Counted from the first letter of the stretch, positions 24,190 to 37,498 are shown. The stretch: DNA of 64,000 nucleotides from Isoetes taiwanensis (GCA_021234155.1 JAJEKV010000005.1:308001-372000), one strand, 5' to 3'. Notes: a model not told the origin generated them from the letters alone. Translations and numbers: made by a program.

Positions 24190-25107
24190 TAGTGGCGTGT
24201 GCCGTTGCGGGCGTAGTATTACAGGCGTGTGTTTTTTACTCGTGCTTGCGCGTCCATATATCACTTGACTTTTGAGAACATCACAAGTTGATGCTTGCAA
24301 GAATAGCCATTGTTTGTTTATATAAATATATTTGTTATCAAAATTGTCAAATAACGGTATCCAATTTATTAACTGCATTAAGGATGGGTTTGTTGCAGCA
24401 TAAGTAAGAACTCGTGTTTTTTGATCTTCATGTCCTTGGAAATATATCTAAAGCGTATGCATACCTTGAAAGCCTATTGTTAATGTAAGTACTTGCCTCA
24501 TAACTCAATTTACGTAGCTTCCACCCTAAACATGCATTTGCAATGAAACATGCTTTTGTGGAATTATAGCATAAGGAGAATAACTCATTGCATTTTTTTG
24601 TGTGTATTGTCATTTTTTGTGCGAGATCTGACCAAATCGAGGAGCCAATTTCCATTTTGAGTTGTAGAGGTACTTGTTACATGCAAGCAATAACTTCAAT
24701 TTGTGACATTATATATCCAGAGTATATCAAATTAGGAAATGACAGCTTCTCAGTCATTCAAGTGTATTGTGAAGTACATTTGCGAGGATTAAATTGACCA
24801 TGATGTTTGGCATGTGGATGGTTGTAAAATCATCCATGTATTATTACGGTAAGTGGTGAAATTTATGATTATACATCATATAATATGATAGTTCTATTGT
24901 AATCAAAGTGACTTTTAATCCGATAAAACCATCATATAATTTCAATGATGCATGAGAAGCGAAATATGGATGCAAAACATAATTTTAGGAGCGTGTTGTT
25001 TAAATACTAAAACACATTGTATGTAAGCACAGAATGGTAGACTCAAATATCATCTTGCCACATGGCGGCATAGAACAACAAAATCAAATTTTCATGACTT
25101 ATTTTTA
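24190..25107 (-). mobile_element. Helitron-like unit 2, copy 1 (altered terminus)
   Basis: A second head-to-tail unit directly follows the first. Its terminal hairpin is disrupted (GTGTGCCGTTGCGGGCG) and the body is shorter than in copy 2, with many small deletions. Confidence 0.45.
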
Positions 25108-26700
25108 TATTGTAAAACTAAAGTGAGCGTGAAAAAGAAAGGTGAAAAGTCCCAAGCCCAATGCGGCTTTGCATTACCATAATAAAATCACATACGGATC
25201 CTTCAAATTCAACTATATAACTCTATTTATGCAGAATGGTAATCTCCCTGGAATGTAAAGAAACAGAGACATAGAAAAGTCAAAAGACCAATCCGGCAAA
25301 AAATTGCATTATCATAAATCTGAAATTACACACTTTGGATCCTTCAAGAGTTCAACTATGTAGCTACTGTTATGTTGAATCTGTCATATGGTAACTTAAT
25401 AGAGCGACAGCGCATATGTAACAGCAGGATGCAATAGATTGCGGAGATTTTGAACCCCAAATATTTAAGCTGACATATAAGCGGCGTTAAACTGGTTCGA
25501 TGAGGGCCGCTTGAGCGCTTTATACTATGCATAGAGCTTGAAAGCTTCATGATAGCTGATGCGCACATTCCTCTTGGCTCATTTTTTCCACATCAGGATG
25601 TTATATGAAGCTTTCGACCTCTGTTTTTTCACATGTATCTTAAACTTTGCATGTTAAAAATGCCTCCTTTTCCATTTCGACCAATTTTGATTATGCAAAG
25701 CCCTTGTGATGGATATACGAGATCCGTAGGAAGGGAACGCCGCCAATTACCAACCTCATGCCATTTCAAAAAAGAAGATAGAAAATAATATCCACTATCC
25801 GCATTTGTTGCTGTTGAGGTAAAATTTGAACCGGGTTCTAAAAACATCTAAAATATAGCATATTTGTGAATATTCACCTTAAGGGAAACGTTGATTCAAA
25901 AAATCTTTAAGGTAATGAATTTTAAAAACTTCATGGGCATGCAAATTTTGACACCATCCAACCATTGATAGGTCTGTGGTACGGGTTAGCTTCTGGGCGA
26001 CATTTATTTTCCCCGATGCAAGAAAGTCTCCGCCCCAAAAATTGGTCGCTAGGAGCTATAGCAGAAGCGCTACAGACGACGCGTGACAACTAGCTTCCCC
26101 TAGAATGGGACGCAGTTCCTTCCCAATCTCATTGGTCTACCATTGCCACGAAATCGCAAAGAACTTCGCTTTTGCATCAGCCAGGAATCGCAGCGAATCA
26201 GCCATGAATTAGCAAGGAATTGCCACGAGAATTGGCCATGAAATCGCCAAGAAACCCCAAATTACATCGATTTAGCCGAGCTCTCTTTGAGCTACTTTGG
26301 AAAACAAATTTAAGGGATTCTTGGGCTCATACTACGCTTTTATACTTCTGGGCTTCCCGAGACTCGATATGCTCTTTTGCACCGGTGATTTAGAAGCTAC
26401 AGAATATTTAATCTAGGTCTATATATAATTTAAGGGCAAACAACAGCTTTCTAAAACCATTACCTCAATAAACCCTATATAACATTTAGATTCTGCCATT
26501 CCCTGGCTCATACTTCCACTTATGCTTGGGTGAACCATACTTCCATTCCCTCGGGTTCTCAGATAAAGCTTACACTTGGGCTCTTTGATTGTTCCGTAGA
26601 GACTCTCCTTAAAACCACTACTTGTACAACCACCTCGCCTATTCATTCATGGAGCAAGATAGAAAAAGGAGATAAGTTCAGATCTCGATCATTCTCTTTA
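25108..26700. other. Non-coding; duplication border at about 25,725
   Basis: Up to about 25,725 this matches 56,299-56,945, including a direct repeat that carries TTTGGATCCTTCAA twice. After 25,725 it is unique. A degenerate short-period repeat built on GCCA[CT]GAA..CGC lies at about 26,142-26,260. No gene is recognised, although a minus frame (25,847-25,629) is open. Confidence 0.5.
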
Positions 26701-26769
26701 TATTATTGTGTTTTCTTTTATTTTTTCTTGCCTTTTGCATTTCCTTTGGTTTTTAGATTTTAATACGTA

Positions 26770-27121
26770 TAGCTTTCAAGCTACAAAAAAAGGAAGGAAG
26801 GTCAATGTAGATCTATGCTTTTCTACATATTCTATAATAGCACAGCTTGCAAGCTCAGCTCTCAAACCAAAGAAGCAGCCCCACATAGTTTTTGAGAAGA
26901 CCATAGAAACTATAGAAGGTTCTTATGATGTACGTGAGAGCATACCTATTGTTGATGTAGGCAAGAGAAAGAAATGGAGAAATGAGTGGACGGAAATTCA
27001 CAAATGGGCTTTTTAGAGTAAAGTCTCCCCAAAAGAAGGTCGTGTATGGGTGTAGTTGGTGCATTGAATCTAAGAAGGCTACCACATACACAAGAGAGGG
27101 TTTGAAAGTGATGCTGTCATA
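26770..27121 (+). pseudogene. Second CCHH/TTF-like zinc-finger fragment
   Basis: The plus frame gives IPIVDVGKRKKWRNEWTEIHK, then after a one-base shift near 27,012 VYGCSWCIESKKATTYTREG. The pattern W..W....W, C-x2-C and aromatic-REG matches the finger of the gene at 49574 (WKPSW..LYPW, CSYC, FEREG). The paired His residues are not visible because the frame ends at 27,121. It is a diverged paralogue, unique to this place, probably one exon or a transposase-derived relic. Confidence 0.45.
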
Positions 27122-27220
27122 ATTTTTCTAAACCAATTGTTATGATCTCTCCTAAATCACCAGAAAAACCAAAGAAACTAAAGAAATAATCTAGTTAGAA
27201 GGAGAAGCTCGATCCACCCA

Positions 27221-27372
27221 AACGTGATTCACCAGTAGAAGACTTTTATCATGGAGCAGAAATCTTTATCTCGCCGATCAACAAGCTTGGCTATGGAGAA
27301 TTTGAAGCTGAAGGGGAAATCAAGAAAGGAAGAGAAGTAGTCCTACAAGGTGCTATGTGTGCTCTTTTATAG
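27221..27372 (+). other. Short open frame, unrecognised
   Basis: About 50 codons with the sequence INKLGYGEFEAEGEIKKGRE, well mixed in composition and ending at a TAG. It follows the zinc-finger fragment on the same strand and might be the next exon of the same relic. No family recognised. Confidence 0.25.
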
Positions 27373-27869
27373 CCTCATGAAAGTTTTTTAAAGGTAAATT
27401 CTTTTTGGCCTTTTATGCTTTTGAAAGACGATAGCTCTTTCTCTTATAAATCTAAGGTTAGTGTCTCTAAGTAGATTCAATTCCTTTGTAATGACAAGGT
27501 TGCATTGCCCGATAGTAGGTCTCGTTATCAACCATGTTTTTAAAGCCGCCACCGATCTCATTTAAAGTACTTGTTGGTCGCGGAACCACATCCCCGAAAG
27601 CTATTATTTTGTTCAAATATCGATATTTTGTTCAAATACCAGAATAATCCTTCCCTTTCCAAGATTGAATGTCCTCGCCAATCATAGGAAAAAACGGTTT
27701 ATCTCAATTCGCTTAGAGATGGCCTCAAGTCAACTGAGGACTTTCATCTCGATTTATTTAAAGATGGCCTCAAGTCAATCTCGAGGTCTTTTGAGCTCAA
27801 CTCATTTAGAGATTTTTGAGCCTTAGGCAATTAATCGCAACAAGTTAATTGTCGATAATTGAATAAACT

Positions 27870-30690
27870 TCAATTTAATCACGCCTCGTAGTTTGTTCAT
27901 ACCATCCACAAGTCCTTGATAGTCTTTTGGTTCTTGGAGTACCATACCAAGATCCAAGGTGGATGAAACTTAAACTTTAGTAGATACCTTCGATAAGAAG
28001 ATCCGTGTATCTCCTTGTCCCGGGCGTGTAAGGGTATTCTTAGGTTCGAAAGTATCTTCTCATCTCCTTTTAATGATAGGAGGATCTAGATAGTCCATTT
28101 TTTGCAAAACTTTAGGAGAAATTTCACCACCCTTTGAAGGGCTTTTAGTACCACAACATTAAAATCGATGAAGGTTAGTCCATCTCCTATATAGATTTAG
28201 GTGATAAGTGTTCTCACCTATTCTATCTTCAATTGGAAATGGTCCATAGTACCGGGTGCCAATTTCACATACCTTGTATCCATTTTTCAAAGTCTCTTTC
28301 TTAGGAAGATGTATCCACACCCATTGTCCTTGTTTGTATTCAACTTTTCTCCGCTTTCTTTGCTAATTTGGACAAGATGGCTTCCCTGACTTTTGAGAAT
28401 GCGAGCTTTTTGAGAAGTTTTTCGTGTTAACAATGAATAAAGATTGTTATATGCAAATTCTAGCATATATAGATAATCTTTCCACTGAGTTCTCCTTTCT
28501 CACACGAAGCCCCCTAACATATCTTTTAATAGTTTTGCTAACAACTTATGTTTGGTCGTCATTGTGGATGATAGGCCAGAAAACTTCAAAGTGATACCCA
28601 AATTCTTTATAAGTCCTGACCAAAATTTGCTGCAGAATATTGGATCCCTATCTATGATAATTGCATCAGGCAATCCATGTATCTGAAATATCTCCTTCAA
28701 AAAGAGGTTGCTCACTTGAGGAGTCGTCGTGCTGGACTTACAAGGAATGAAATGAGCTTGTTTAAAACAACCCATCTACTACGGTCCATATTTGATTGTT
28801 CTTATGAGAAGAATTTGGGAACTCGGATGAAATCCATAGTAATATGCTTCCGTATTTTTCTAAAAGTGGTAAGGGTTGTAACAATCCAACCGCTTACTAG
28901 TTGAAGCTTTAACCTGCCGACAAACCAGAAGCTTCTACATATCTTCTAACATCCCTTTCCGCTTTGGCCAATAGATTGCCTTTTGACAGTAGCAAGTGTA
29001 GCTTGAACTCTTCGATGCCCAAAAATAAGGAAGTTCATGACATTCTTGCAACATTTTCTCGTCGGGTATGCCCGTAACACATAAGCAATTTCGGTACAAA
29101 AGAGAACTATTATGCAACCCAGATTCTCCAAGAGGATCTCTTCCTTCTTTTCTAATTGATGGAATGGTGTGCGGAAAGAAGGATCATTCCTATAATCCAA
29201 TTTCATTGGGTCCAAATCAATGATCCTAGCAATAGACATTGCATGTGTGAAGACCCCCTTTTAAAGCATTGAACCTTGTTTTCTTTCTTTGGTTTATTAT
29301 CTAGGCCGCATGTCCTCAAAGTCTTTTTGTAATATCAATGCTTCAATTGGCGTGGATTTATTATCTCTTGAGTTTGAATATGCCTCAAACTATGCTGATC
29401 AAATCGGGTTATGAATTTAGACTCCATCAAGTAATGTCTCCATTTCTTTAGGCATGTACTAAAGCAATCAACTCTTCCTCATAAGTATTGTATCCCCTGC
29501 TTAGAAGGCTTAGCATACGACTAATCTAAGCTAATGGATGACCATCTTGCATAAGAACCGCTCCAATAGCACAATCACTTGCATCCTAACACACTATAAA
29601 TAGTTTGTTCCAATCGATAGAGCTAATACAGTTCAAGTGGGCTATCTTATGTGTAAGATCCCCGAAAGCTTTTTTGCATCATAATTCCATTGAAATGATA
29701 TATTCTTTTTCAAAACCTTCAATGGAAGGATTATCTTCAAGAAAAAATCCTTCACTTAATCGGGCGGTAATAGCTACACAATTGTATAAAGGACCGCAAT
29801 TTTTTGATATTATAAGGTTGGGGCCACCAAGAATAGCCTTCACCTTTAACCGATCCATTCTAATCCCATCTTTGGATAAAAACATGCCCAAGATATCCAA
29901 CTTTTGCATAAAGAAATGGATTTTGGATTCATTAATCAATAATCGATTTTGTCTCGAGAAGATCAAAGCTTGCTTTAAAGTGTTTCTATGCTCCTCCATG
30001 GATCTATTATAGACAAGAATATCATCAAAGAACACAATGGCTTTTCCAGACCGATGTCAAAACTATCCCATCAATCGCAAAAAGTTGGGCGCATTAGTGA
30101 GTCCAAATGGTGTCACTCAATTCATAATGTCCAAAAGTGGTTCTAAAAGCTGTTTTTCAATATCTAACTCCTTAATCCTCGATTTGATGATAGCCCCGAC
30201 TTAAGGTCTATCTTGCTAAATATGCACCTCGTGAGTTCATCAAACAAATCATCCGCCTAGAACTGAAAATTTATCTTTGATCGCCAATTTGTTAAGAGCC
30301 CCTGTAATCCATGCACATTCTATATCCCTTTTATCCTTCTTTTGATCAGAATAACAAGGGCTCCAAAAGAAGAACCGCTTTTATTGAATCAATTGCCGCT
30401 CCAACATGTCCTTTATTTGCTTTTCCAGCTCCAAATTTTCTAAAATGACTTACTCCGTGAAGGCGACATTATTTGAAGGCTTTTGCATCTAGGTGTAAAT
30501 GAATAGCATGGTCTTTAGGATGAGGTGGAGGAAGATCCAAAGTCTCCTCATCTTTAGTCAAATCAAGAAATTATCTAAAGAAGACATAGCTACCAAGAGG
30601 AATTTGAGATGGAGGATCGAGTCTCTCAAATAAATAAAATATGACTCAACATCATTTTGTACTAATGTCCTTGCGCCAAAATATGAAAGC
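27870..30690 (-). mobile_element. Ty3/gypsy element 3' half: RT, RNase H, integrase, chromodomain-like tail
   Basis: Reading leftward on minus: RT with KKDKRDIECAWITGALNK-like sequence and FFDDILVYNRSMEEHRNTLK (near 30035-29930; the YxDD box is FFDD); RNase H with DASDCAIGAVLMQDGHP (about 29570) and NTYEEELIALVHA; integrase zinc-binding region (29240-28935) and core with HGLPDAIIIDRDPIF and FWSGL (28775-28500); the YGPFPIEDRIGENTYHL landmark near 28250-28200; then a degenerate KDYQGLVDG-type chromodomain tail around 27,950-27,870. Many stops and frame changes show it is dead. The protease part is across the nested LTR element at 34,683-35,210. No LTR of this element was identified. Confidence 0.88.
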
Positions 30691-30695
30691 AAAGA
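30691..30695. other. Target-site duplication AAAGA (left)
   Basis: AAAGA immediately precedes the TG of the nested LTR element. The same five bases follow its other end at 34683-34687 and at 3894-3898 in copy 1. Confidence 0.8.
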
Positions 30696-32319
30696 TGGGA
30701 CGGCCCGCCATTAACCTTTATGGTAAATCGAGATCCCCGGCCAATCTTTAATTACATTGATCTACTTAAGCTTAAAACTTAAGAAATTAACTCATGCATC
30801 CTAACAATAAATAACACTTAGGTAAAGAATTTAATCTTTGTACATATTCTGTTGTTCCAAACATGTACTTGCCCATTACTCAAAGAATATCCCCAAGACA
30901 CTATGAATGATCTTAATGATTGTAACTTCAAGCCCATATATATATAATAATAATAATAGTAATAATAATCAAGTTTATTGAATAGCAATCCACAAACTTC
31001 TACTTCGCCTTTCCAAAGCTTGGCTATTTTCCCGAGCATCTCACACCCGCTACACCATCAACTACGGTTAGTCACACCTGACCAAGTGGGGATCGAAATC
31101 TAGGATGTCTAGCATCAACAATACAAAGCATTAACCTAGAACAATGTACTCTAACCTTACCGTAGTCTGCCTAATCCAAGTAACTAGTCCAACAAGCATG
31201 ACCAATGCAACTTATTGTAACAAAGAAGACCACATATATAATAACCAAGCAATCATAGCATCAACATTGCAACCAATATTCCTCCTGGTCCCGAGCAAGG
31301 TCAACTCCTACTGATCAAAGCCGGACATAGAGTGGGGTAACCACGCGGTGTACACACTCCATCCATGCCCAAAGATTGGAGACCACTTAATCGGGCATGA
31401 CGTTGTACCATATGGTACCAACTCCCGATGTTCAAATAATACCATTTACATAGCACTCAGGTAATAACCATGAAGTCTAGACCATCGCACCTGACCGGCC
31501 CAAGAGGGTCATATCAAAGAATTATCCTACACATAGATCACAATACTATGAATTCCACCCAATATCAACTAGGCACATTTCCATATCAAATTTACCTTAG
31601 AAATTCCATAATTTACACCTCATGCAACAAAGGAAATCCAAATATACGGCCATATAAACATTACTAATGCAACATGCAATGCCCTAAGTGCTTAAGCAAA
31701 AATACAACCTTCACTAATATCTTATTACTTTTTAACTAAATCAACTTCCTTCAAATTACTACTTATAACCTTAATGATTGGGGGCTTCCATAACCCTCGC
31801 TAACTAGTTATTAAATTAGTTAATATGCTCGCTATCCATTAACCATGCATGCCTATTCATGACCATGCTCATATGATTTAACTCCAAGTTTATACCACGC
31901 TCAAAGCAATCATTATTAAATCAACACAGCCTATACAAACACTAGAAAAAAGGCTTGATCCCCACCGAAATCCCCTTGCTTCTTCCTCGCGACCCCCAAA
32001 GAATGCTCCTAGATCTCGCACGCAACTCGCCTCCTTCAACAATCCATCCTCAATCTATCTCCTTCCCAATGCTTCACCATCACATAAAAGACTTCTTTTC
32101 CATGGGAAAACTCCTCCCCCCGTAAATCAAGAATAATATTGTTTTTTATATAACCTAGCAACGCTTTTTGCATGCATGTATGCACACACCGATGCATGGA
32201 CACATTGTATGCATGTATTTCTAGCACATAATCATTTATTTTACCTTGAAAATGCACTCTTATATAATGGCAACATTACTTACATCTTAATGTTGGTGCT
32301 AGGTTGCTAGGTCCGCATG
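30696..32319 (-). repeat. 3' LTR, copy 2 of the non-autonomous element
   Basis: Homologous to 1-1565. The left end reads TGGGACGGCCCGCC, the right end GGTCCGCATGC where copy 1 has GGTCCGTTACA. Confidence 0.75.
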
Positions 32320-33023
32320 CCCTCCTCCAAAAATTCAACCCATGTCCTCATGGGTGCATCTTTAGAGTACTCATATAAAATTTGTATATCAATACTCAAA
32401 GGTCCCAAAAACTATTCCCCATAACCAATAATAATATTCTCACGCTTACATCCATGAACTTAGCAATTATAGTTTCAACCCAGCTTTTGTGATAACCAAC
32501 AAGTTTGTTTATTTGCAATCCAATTCCTACTATCGCCTTCCCAAAGCTTTATTAGGACCCAGAGCTCTTGCACGCCTCGCTTTACACCATCAACAACATG
32601 GGGTTAGTCTACATGGAGTAGTGGGGATCGAGGTTCTAGGACATGCCTAGGCATCAACAAACATAATGCATCCATCCGTAAACAATAATTTAACCTTATC
32701 AGAGCTCTCGTAACGCCTTTAACCCGCATGGCTATGCCCTTAACTAACCAAGTAAAACCAGTTTCAGACGCTATGAGTAGTCGCTTCACCATTTATGCTT
32801 GTCCCGAACGCCTCTACAGGCACATCGCGTTCAATACTCGAGGGTCTACCATGGGCCCGGCACGCCTCCCACTAGAACTATGCTCGCCCCCTCGAAAGCA
32901 TCCAAGGCTATACAATGTCTATATCATATCATACTATGTCACAATGATTACCAAGTCTTTGCAAATACCCATGCATATAGGCACCCATGGAGACTTAACT
33001 AGACCGCTTTCCCCGATATTCAA

Positions 33024-34682
33024 TGGATTCGCCCGCCGCTTAACCTTTATGGTAATCGGAGATCCCGGGCTTTGACCATTAGATCTACTTAAGCTTAAAA
33101 CTTAAGAAATTAACTCATGCATCCAAGAACAATAATCACTTTTTAGGGTAAAGAATTTAATCTTTGTACATATTCTGTTGTTCCAAACATACTTGCCCAT
33201 TACTCAAGAATATCCTCAAGACAAGTATGAATGATCTTTAATGATTGTAACTTCAAGCCCATATATAATAATAATAGTAATAATAATCAAGTTTATTGAA
33301 TACATCCACACACTTCTACTCTTTCCTTCCAAAGCTTGGCTATTTTCTCGGAGCGCCACAATTTCCTTACACCATCATCAATCACGGTTAGTCATACATG
33401 GACTATGGGATCGGGAATCTAGGATGCTTAGCATCAACAATACAAAGCATTAACCTAGAACAACAAAATTTAACCTTACAGAGCCTCTCGTAATCCAAGT
33501 AACTATCCAACAAGCATGACCAATGCAACTTATTGTAACAAAGAATACTACATATATAATAACCAAGCAATCATAGCATCAACATTGCAAACTAATATAT
33601 TCCTCTGGTTCGAAAGTAAGTCAACTCTACTGACGTGCCAAGGATATAGAGGCGGGGTAACCACGTAGGTGTACACACCCATCCACGCTATGGCCCAACA
33701 TTGAGGACCACTTTTATCCAGGCATGCGCTGTACCATATGGTACCAACGCCTCATGTTCAAATAATACCATTTACATAGCACCGCGGTAATAACCGCGAA
33801 GTTCAGGACTATCGCGACCTAGACTCCGCCCCGTGAGGTCCATGGACAAAGAATTATACTACACATAGATCACAATACTCATGAATTCCACCCAATATCA
33901 ATCTAGGCGATTTCCATATCAAATTTACCTTTAGAAATCCATAATTTACACCTCATGCAACAAAGGAAATCCAGGGCCACGCCATATAAACATTACTATC
34001 TCTACCATGCAACATGCAATGCCCTGCTTTAAGCAAAATAAAACATTCACTAATATCTTATTACTTTTAACTAAATCAACTTCCTTCAAATTACTACTTA
34101 TAACCTTAATGACCTGGTGGCTTCCATAACCCTACTAACTAGCATAAATTCAGTTAATGTATGCCTCGCCAATTCATTAACCATGCATGCCTATTCAAGC
34201 ATCATGCTCAAGCATGATTAACTCCAAGTTTATACTACGCTCAAAGCAATCATTATTAAATCAACACAAGCCTATACAAACACTAGAAAACCCTGTGTAA
34301 GGCTTGATCCCCACTGAAATCCCATGGTTTCTTTCGCAGACTCCCAAAGAATGCTCCTAGATCTCAAGACGCTAACTCTACGCCCTTCCAACAATCCATC
34401 TACAATCTATCTCCTTCCGAATGCTTCACTATCACATAAAAGACTTCTTTTCCATGAAAAACCTTCCCTGTGAATCAAGAATAATATTGTTAAGTGCTTT
34501 ATATAACCTTAGCAACGCTTCTTGCATGCATATTACGTGAAGTACATATCGTGATGCATGGACACATTGCATGCATGTATTAGGCACACATAATCATTTA
34601 TTTTTTACTTTGAAAATGCACTCTATATAATGGCAACAACATTACATCTTAATGTTGGTGCTTAGGTTGCTAGGTCCCATAA
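33024..34682 (-). repeat. 5' LTR, copy 2 of the non-autonomous element
   Basis: Homologous to 2271-3893, followed by the AAAGA duplication at 34683-34687. The right terminus is altered (GGTCCCATAA instead of GGTCCGTTACA). Confidence 0.75.
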
Positions 34683-35210
34683 AAAGATTCACGATCATCA
34701 TTCATATAGTCGACTTTAGGAACTATTGGCCTTCATCAACAAACATTTTAATAGTCCTTTGATGATAGTTGGGTTGAACATCGCATTGAGTTCACCATCC
34801 TATTATGAGAATTACATCCATAATTCTCAAACCGTTCAAGCGTAAGCTTCTATTTGATAACACATTTTTCACAGGGCCTTCTCACCTTTGAGCCCTTTGT
34901 ACCACGTAAAGTTGAGCTTGCAAATCATAAATTGGCAAATGCAAGTCATTAACTACATCCATGGAGATAAAACCATGAGTTGCCCATCATCTAGAATAAC
35001 AATGATCTCTATGTCTTCGACTTTACCTTTAAGTTTAAACAACCATGAGGATGGAACTCCTGTTGCACTTAATATCTTCATATATGCGGTTTGCAATCTG
35101 CCCTTTTCTTGTTCTGAAGCCACTGCTTTCAAACGTACCCTTTTAAATAATTTGTACCAAATCTTTATAACTAGAAGTTATATTCTTTATGGTTGAAGAT
35201 ATTTAAGAAA
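34683..35210 (-). mobile_element. Ty3/gypsy remnant: protease region, copy 2
   Basis: Same block as 3894-4405. One base is missing in the codon run around the catalytic triplet, so the frame is broken exactly where copy 1 reads DDGATHDFIS. It is contiguous in the original element with the RT at 30,690, across the nested insertion. Confidence 0.7.
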
Positions 35211-35834
35211 ACATGGGCTTGGGGCTGAAATATAAGGCTCGGTGACAGGATATATCCTTAATCAGATCATCTATTTCTAGAAATTTCAGAGCCATCAAAG
35301 CCACAGATATTTAGAAGGAATACATCAATCTCTAGTCTGGTTCGTCGTCATAATATGCACTGCTTATGCTGCATCTACAAATAAACTATATTCGATTGAG
35401 ATCTGACATATGAGCACAGGCACAAATGTCTACGCCTTCACCAGCTATCTTTAGAAAAATAGAGGAAAAGGAAGAATTTGTGATTAGGTCGTGATAAAGC
35501 AGGTTGAATTGAAAGCGCCCATCATCTAAACTCCGACCTCACCGCAAGCGAACTTTTCCATTTGCAATGGCAAAACATTTATGCATAGCCTAAAAATCAA
35601 CCATTCCTAACCCTAAAGCACACAACTCTGATGCACGCATGCATGGATAACTCCCTCAAATACCAATGGCATATATCTACAAAAATACATGGGTGCTAAC
35701 CATTAAAAGATGCACGAAAATCAATGCCTAGCATATGCTTCAAGATGATTTACTTAAATATATAATCAAATCATATAAATATTGAACAATTGTACAATTA
35801 TATATATGTGAACCCCCGTTATTATGCTAGATAT
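35211..35834. other. No gene seen (counterpart of 4406-5042)
   Basis: Nearly identical to copy 1. No gene recognised. Confidence 0.4.
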
Positions 35835-36450
35835 TCATCTCCTGACTTCCTCTTCTTTCCAAATTTCTAATGCATATGCTATAGTGTTTAAGTACTCACA
35901 TAACGTTGAATCCTGATACGATTTATCATGAACAATGTCATTATTGTATGTGTATGCTACTTCCTTGGACTCTAAAACATGACTCCACGGGTTCCACATC
36001 TTTTTTCATTTTGTGATGGCTCAAGAACTATGAAGCTCTCCAAACTTCTTTGAGAGGGTCCCTTCAATTTGTCGGCCGTGATATTGCATTTGAAGTCTAT
36101 TTTTACATTTTTTTCCTTCGTACTCCATCCGTAGGATTCTAAAATGCATCGGAGGCTCTTCTTCTTGATCTGGTCATCATTCTGAATTGGGCAATTTTCC
36201 TTCTCACATAAAACCTGGTTGTTAGACCACTTTTTCTTCAACTCTTTGATGAGATGCTAAATTGGCCTCAAAAAATAGATTCACTTTGCAATTAGCAAAG
36301 GAAAGATGGTAGATGAGTGAGTATGTGATGCAATAGTGTAGGTATTCTACCCTTCTTATAGTGTCATGAACACAAATGAGCCAGGCATAAAGAGAGAGCA
36401 TTGACAATAAATTAGAGCCATAGAATCAATGTAGAAAGAGGAGAGGAAGT
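35835..36450 (-). pseudogene. Unrecognised ORF, copy 2 (interrupted)
   Basis: Counterpart of 5043-5687. The middle part, ILESYGWSTKEKNVKIDFKC, is unchanged, but shifts near 35,990 and 36,235 split the frame into 89 and 61 codons. The 5' portion differs by several substitutions that look like ordinary mutation rather than CAG/CTG error. Confidence 0.4.
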
Positions 36451-37309
36451 GGTCCAAAGGACACATGGAACGATATCTTGGTATAGATACAACTTTGTAC
36501 ATGCAAGGGATCTAAATATCTTGTTGTGGGCACAACTTATATACACGTAAGAGAATCACTACCAACTATCGATTATGTACGGGTGATGTAATACCAACCA
36601 TCAATTATGCAACCATCAACTATGTACTTTAATGCCATATCATCGACAATATCATGGTTGGGTCATGATTTCCTCTGATGATGTATTTTGCTGATGCTAT
36701 GTGGCATAGGCAATATCCCAAAATCCTAATCGGGTAAGAAAATTCCTGGTTACCTGTTGATCTGGTTAAAAACATGCAGAAAATTGTGTTGCTTCTTGTT
36801 TTGTCCCTATGCTGAAGAACAACTATTAGCCACAGCCATGAAAGCCAAGCATAGTTCTATAGCCATGAATATCAAGTGCATGATTCAAGAAATGCCATAG
36901 CCGTGAGCTCAAAATAACTCCCCAACCATGATATTGTAAGGGTAAGTCAACTGTCAGTGATTCACCATCTTGTAGTTCCCTGCTAACCCCGTTCGTAGGG
37001 ATCACTTTCCAGTTATCTTACCCTTATACGCATTTTATTTTTGGCGCTAACTTTGTCATTTACAACCCCTTTATTTAAAGAGAAGGAATTTTGGCAGGTC
37101 AGGAATGAGTGGTAGGCAGATGACAATTGGTAAAGGCACTCTATACAGTTTTTGTCTATTGATGAATAGCAATTTTTGTCCACCAACATAGCCAGTGAAT
37201 AACGTTTTTTGTCCACCGACATAGCTAGTGCAGAATACCTTTGTGTATGGTCCTAAGCAACAACGAATAACGATAAGGATTTTTGTCCACCGCCAGGTGT
37301 GTTATAAAC
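36451..37309. other. Non-coding stretch left of the MITE, copy 2
   Basis: Matches about 5700-6497. The TTTTGTCCACC phrase repeat is retained. Nothing gene-like was seen. Confidence 0.5.
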
Positions 37310-37312
37310 TTA

Positions 37313-37498
37313 GGGTGCTTTCCCATGGACGGACGGACCTGGATGAGGTCAGACCCAGGTCCAGAAGTAATCGTCGGGATTACTTTCCAACTGAGGTCCT
37401 TAACCTCAGCGGGCGACTCAGGGAGCTCATGGGAACATCCGAATAGAAGACCAGACCTCCAGGAAACCTGGAGGTTTTCTGCCCATGGGAAAGCGCCC
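37313..37498. mobile_element. Tourist-like (PIF/Harbinger) MITE, copy 2 only
   Basis: 186 bp flanked by TTA on both sides (37310-37312, 37499-37501). The ends form a 16-bp inverted repeat, GGGTGCTTTCCCATGG against CCATGGGAAAGCGCCC with one mismatch. A TTA target duplication and GGG-starting ends are typical of PIF/Harbinger MITEs. The interior is GC-richer than its surroundings and has an extra palindrome, CCAGGAAACCTGG. Copy 1 lacks it at about 6498 and also lacks 14 bp beside the insertion site. Confidence 0.85.

Larger units (their letters stand above)
30696..34682 (-). mobile_element. Non-autonomous LTR retrotransposon, copy 2 (complete)
   Basis: Complete copy of the element at 1-3893. 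It has a 3' LTR (30696-32319), PPT (about 32320-32328), interior (32329-33023) and 5' LTR (33024-34682), bounded by AAAGA on both sides. It splits the gypsy element between protease and RT. The PBS and the LTR/PPT junction carry more base changes than in copy 1, mostly at GC-rich and CAG/CTG positions. It is non-coding. Confidence 0.8.
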
